The notes beneath the pieces were generated by a model. That model was given only the letters and a program-made list of their open reading frames with translations. It did no database searches and was not told where the DNA came from. 64,000 nt of DNA from Chloroflexota bacterium (GTDB lineage: Bacteria; Chloroflexota; UBA11872), in NCBI GenBank assembly GCA_022821645.1, contig JAJEDE010000015.1, forward strand, positions 62,001-126,000, written 5' to 3'. Positions 63,161 through 64,000 of this stretch are shown here, piece after piece. Made by a program: the position numbers and the translations under genes. Each line of letters starts with the position of its first letter. Positions within the stretch are counted from its first letter, which is position 1.

Positions 63161-64000
63161 ATGACAGAACTGCTGGAAGACGAATTCGGCGACATCATCG
63201 GCAAGGCCCGATTTGGGCTTGACCTCTCGGCGGACGAGGTCGCCCTGCAGGTCGGGATCTCGACCGACGACCTCGAGGTACTGGAAGACTGCGTACGCAG
63301 CCCAACCGATGCCGAGAGCGACGCGCTGGCGGCGGTTCTGAACCTTCACCCGGAGCGCTTGCTGGCCGTGGCCCGCGACGCCTACGTGCCCAATCCGGTA
63401 CCGCTGGACCATGGCGGCGTGCGCATCCGCGTCATTCCCTATCCGCCCATGCGCGTCTATCAGTACGTGGTCGGGGATGTTGAATCCGGGCAGGCCGTCA
63501 TTGTCGATCCCGGCGCGATCCCGGACCAGATTCTGGGCGCGCTGGCCGACGACCAATGGACGGCGGCCGCGATCCTGGTAACCCACGCGGACGCCGATCA
63601 CATCGACGCCCTTCCGGCGATACACGAGGCACTCAACGTCCCCATTTGGGTCCATCCGAACGAACAACCCCGGATGCCCGCGCTCAAAGGGGCGGATATT
63701 CGCAACTACGACCACGGGCAGCGGTTCCAGGCGGGACCGTTCGAGGTCGAGGCCCGCCGGACGCCGGGGCATGCCCCGGGGCATTCCTCGCTGGTGCTGC
63801 GCGACCTGGTGCTCGTAGGCGACGCCGTGTTCGCCGGCTCCCTGGGACGAACCTCGCTGGGGCCTGCCCACTACGCCGAGCACCTGGCCGCCGTTCGCTC
63901 GCAGATTCTCACGTTGCCGGCGACCACGCGCCTTTTTGCCGGTCACGGCCCGCCCACAACGGTCGGCGAGGAGCTGGCGAACAACCCGTTTTTTGGGGGC
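63161..64000 (+). CDS. HTH-MBL-fold fusion protein, 3' end outside window
   Basis: At least 280 residues with no stop before the window edge. Residues 10-70 (GKARFGLDLSADEVALQVGISTDDLEVLED) look like an XRE-type helix-turn-helix. The rest is an MBL-fold hydrolase: VIVDPGAIPD, the ligand motif THADADH (His142, Asp144, Asp146, His147, with Asp where the second His usually is), TPGHAPGHSS, LVGDAVFAGS and LFAGHGPPT. Those features fit a glyoxalase II-like hydrolase. ATG 63161 is chosen by the family fold and absence of earlier starts. Fusion of a DNA-binding-type domain to this enzyme is unusual. Confidence 0.82.
   Translation, partial: MTELLEDEFGDIIGKARFGLDLSADEVALQVGISTDDLEVLEDCVRSPTDAESDALAAVLNLHPERLLAVARDAYVPNPVPLDHGGVRIRVIPYPPMRVYQYVVGDVESGQAVIVDPGAIPDQILGALADDQWTAAAILVTHADADHIDALPAIHEALNVPIWVHPNEQPRMPALKGADIRNYDHGQRFQAGPFEVEARRTPGHAPGHSSLVLRDLVLVGDAVFAGSLGRTSLGPAHYAEHLAAVRSQILTLPATTRLFAGHGPPTTVGEELANNPFFGG

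Overview
The window is GC-rich, densely packed bacterial chromosome with almost no non-coding space. It has many 1-11 bp gene overlaps (ATGA/GTGA junctions) and many GTG starts. I see no rRNA, tRNA, CRISPR array, insertion sequence or prophage. Gene content and style suggest a Chloroflexota-like (for example SAR202/Dehalococcoidia-type) metagenome-derived genome. The supporting points are MBL-like genes beside pyrG and pyrB, MoxR/VWA membrane clusters, ABC-exported surface glycans, and small palindromic repeats containing TGAGC-TGTCGAA. That assignment is inference.

Layout. (1) 1-5.9 kb, minus strand: a surface-polysaccharide operon (Wzm permease, Wzt ATPase, GT2, GT4, and a membrane protein cut by the left edge). 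The Wzt, GT2 and GT4 proteins appear to share an extra beta-rich module, the most unusual signal in the window. (2) 6.0-18.8 kb, plus strand: a nucleotide-synthesis island (MBL-like gene, pyrG, purA, a PyrR-type RNA attenuator, then pyrR-pyrB-MBL-like-pyrC-carA-carB-pyrK). (3) 18.9-31.2 kb: a small unknown gene, then minus-strand genes for a GMC oxidoreductase with small subunit, a CCA-adding-type nucleotidyltransferase, and a five-gene coiled-coil/MoxR/DUF58/BatA/VWA cluster. (4) 31.3-37.5 kb, minus strand: a housekeeping operon fmdB-like, dtd, hisD, hisB, tlyA, nadK, recN, with a plausible promoter at its head. (5) 37.8-41.4 kb, plus strand: a zinc-ribbon membrane protein, a MidA-type methyltransferase, a class II fumarase/aspartase, and a glycine-rich RRM protein with a long leader. 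(6) 41.4-50.1 kb, mixed: an FAD oxidoreductase, an ABC-2 exporter pair, two facing orphan HigA-type antitoxins, a Gfo/Idh oxidoreductase, a DEAD-box helicase, an LpxL-type acyltransferase and a DUF1761 protein. (7) 50.3-60.6 kb: a second glycan locus with Wzz/Wzc-type kinase, four glycosyltransferases, a Wzy-like polymerase, a methyltransferase and a 2-hydroxyacid dehydrogenase. (8) 60.9-64 kb: recQ and the start of an HTH-MBL fusion gene.

How it works together. The pyrimidine genes form a translationally coupled chain under a leader that carries a recognisable PyrR-binding hairpin and an intrinsic terminator. The two glycan loci represent an ABC-transporter-dependent route and a Wzy/Wzc-like route respectively. 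Three genes (pyrB, the MidA-like gene and the DEAD-box helicase) have no good canonical start where homology demands one, but each has a codon one base from ATG at the right spot.
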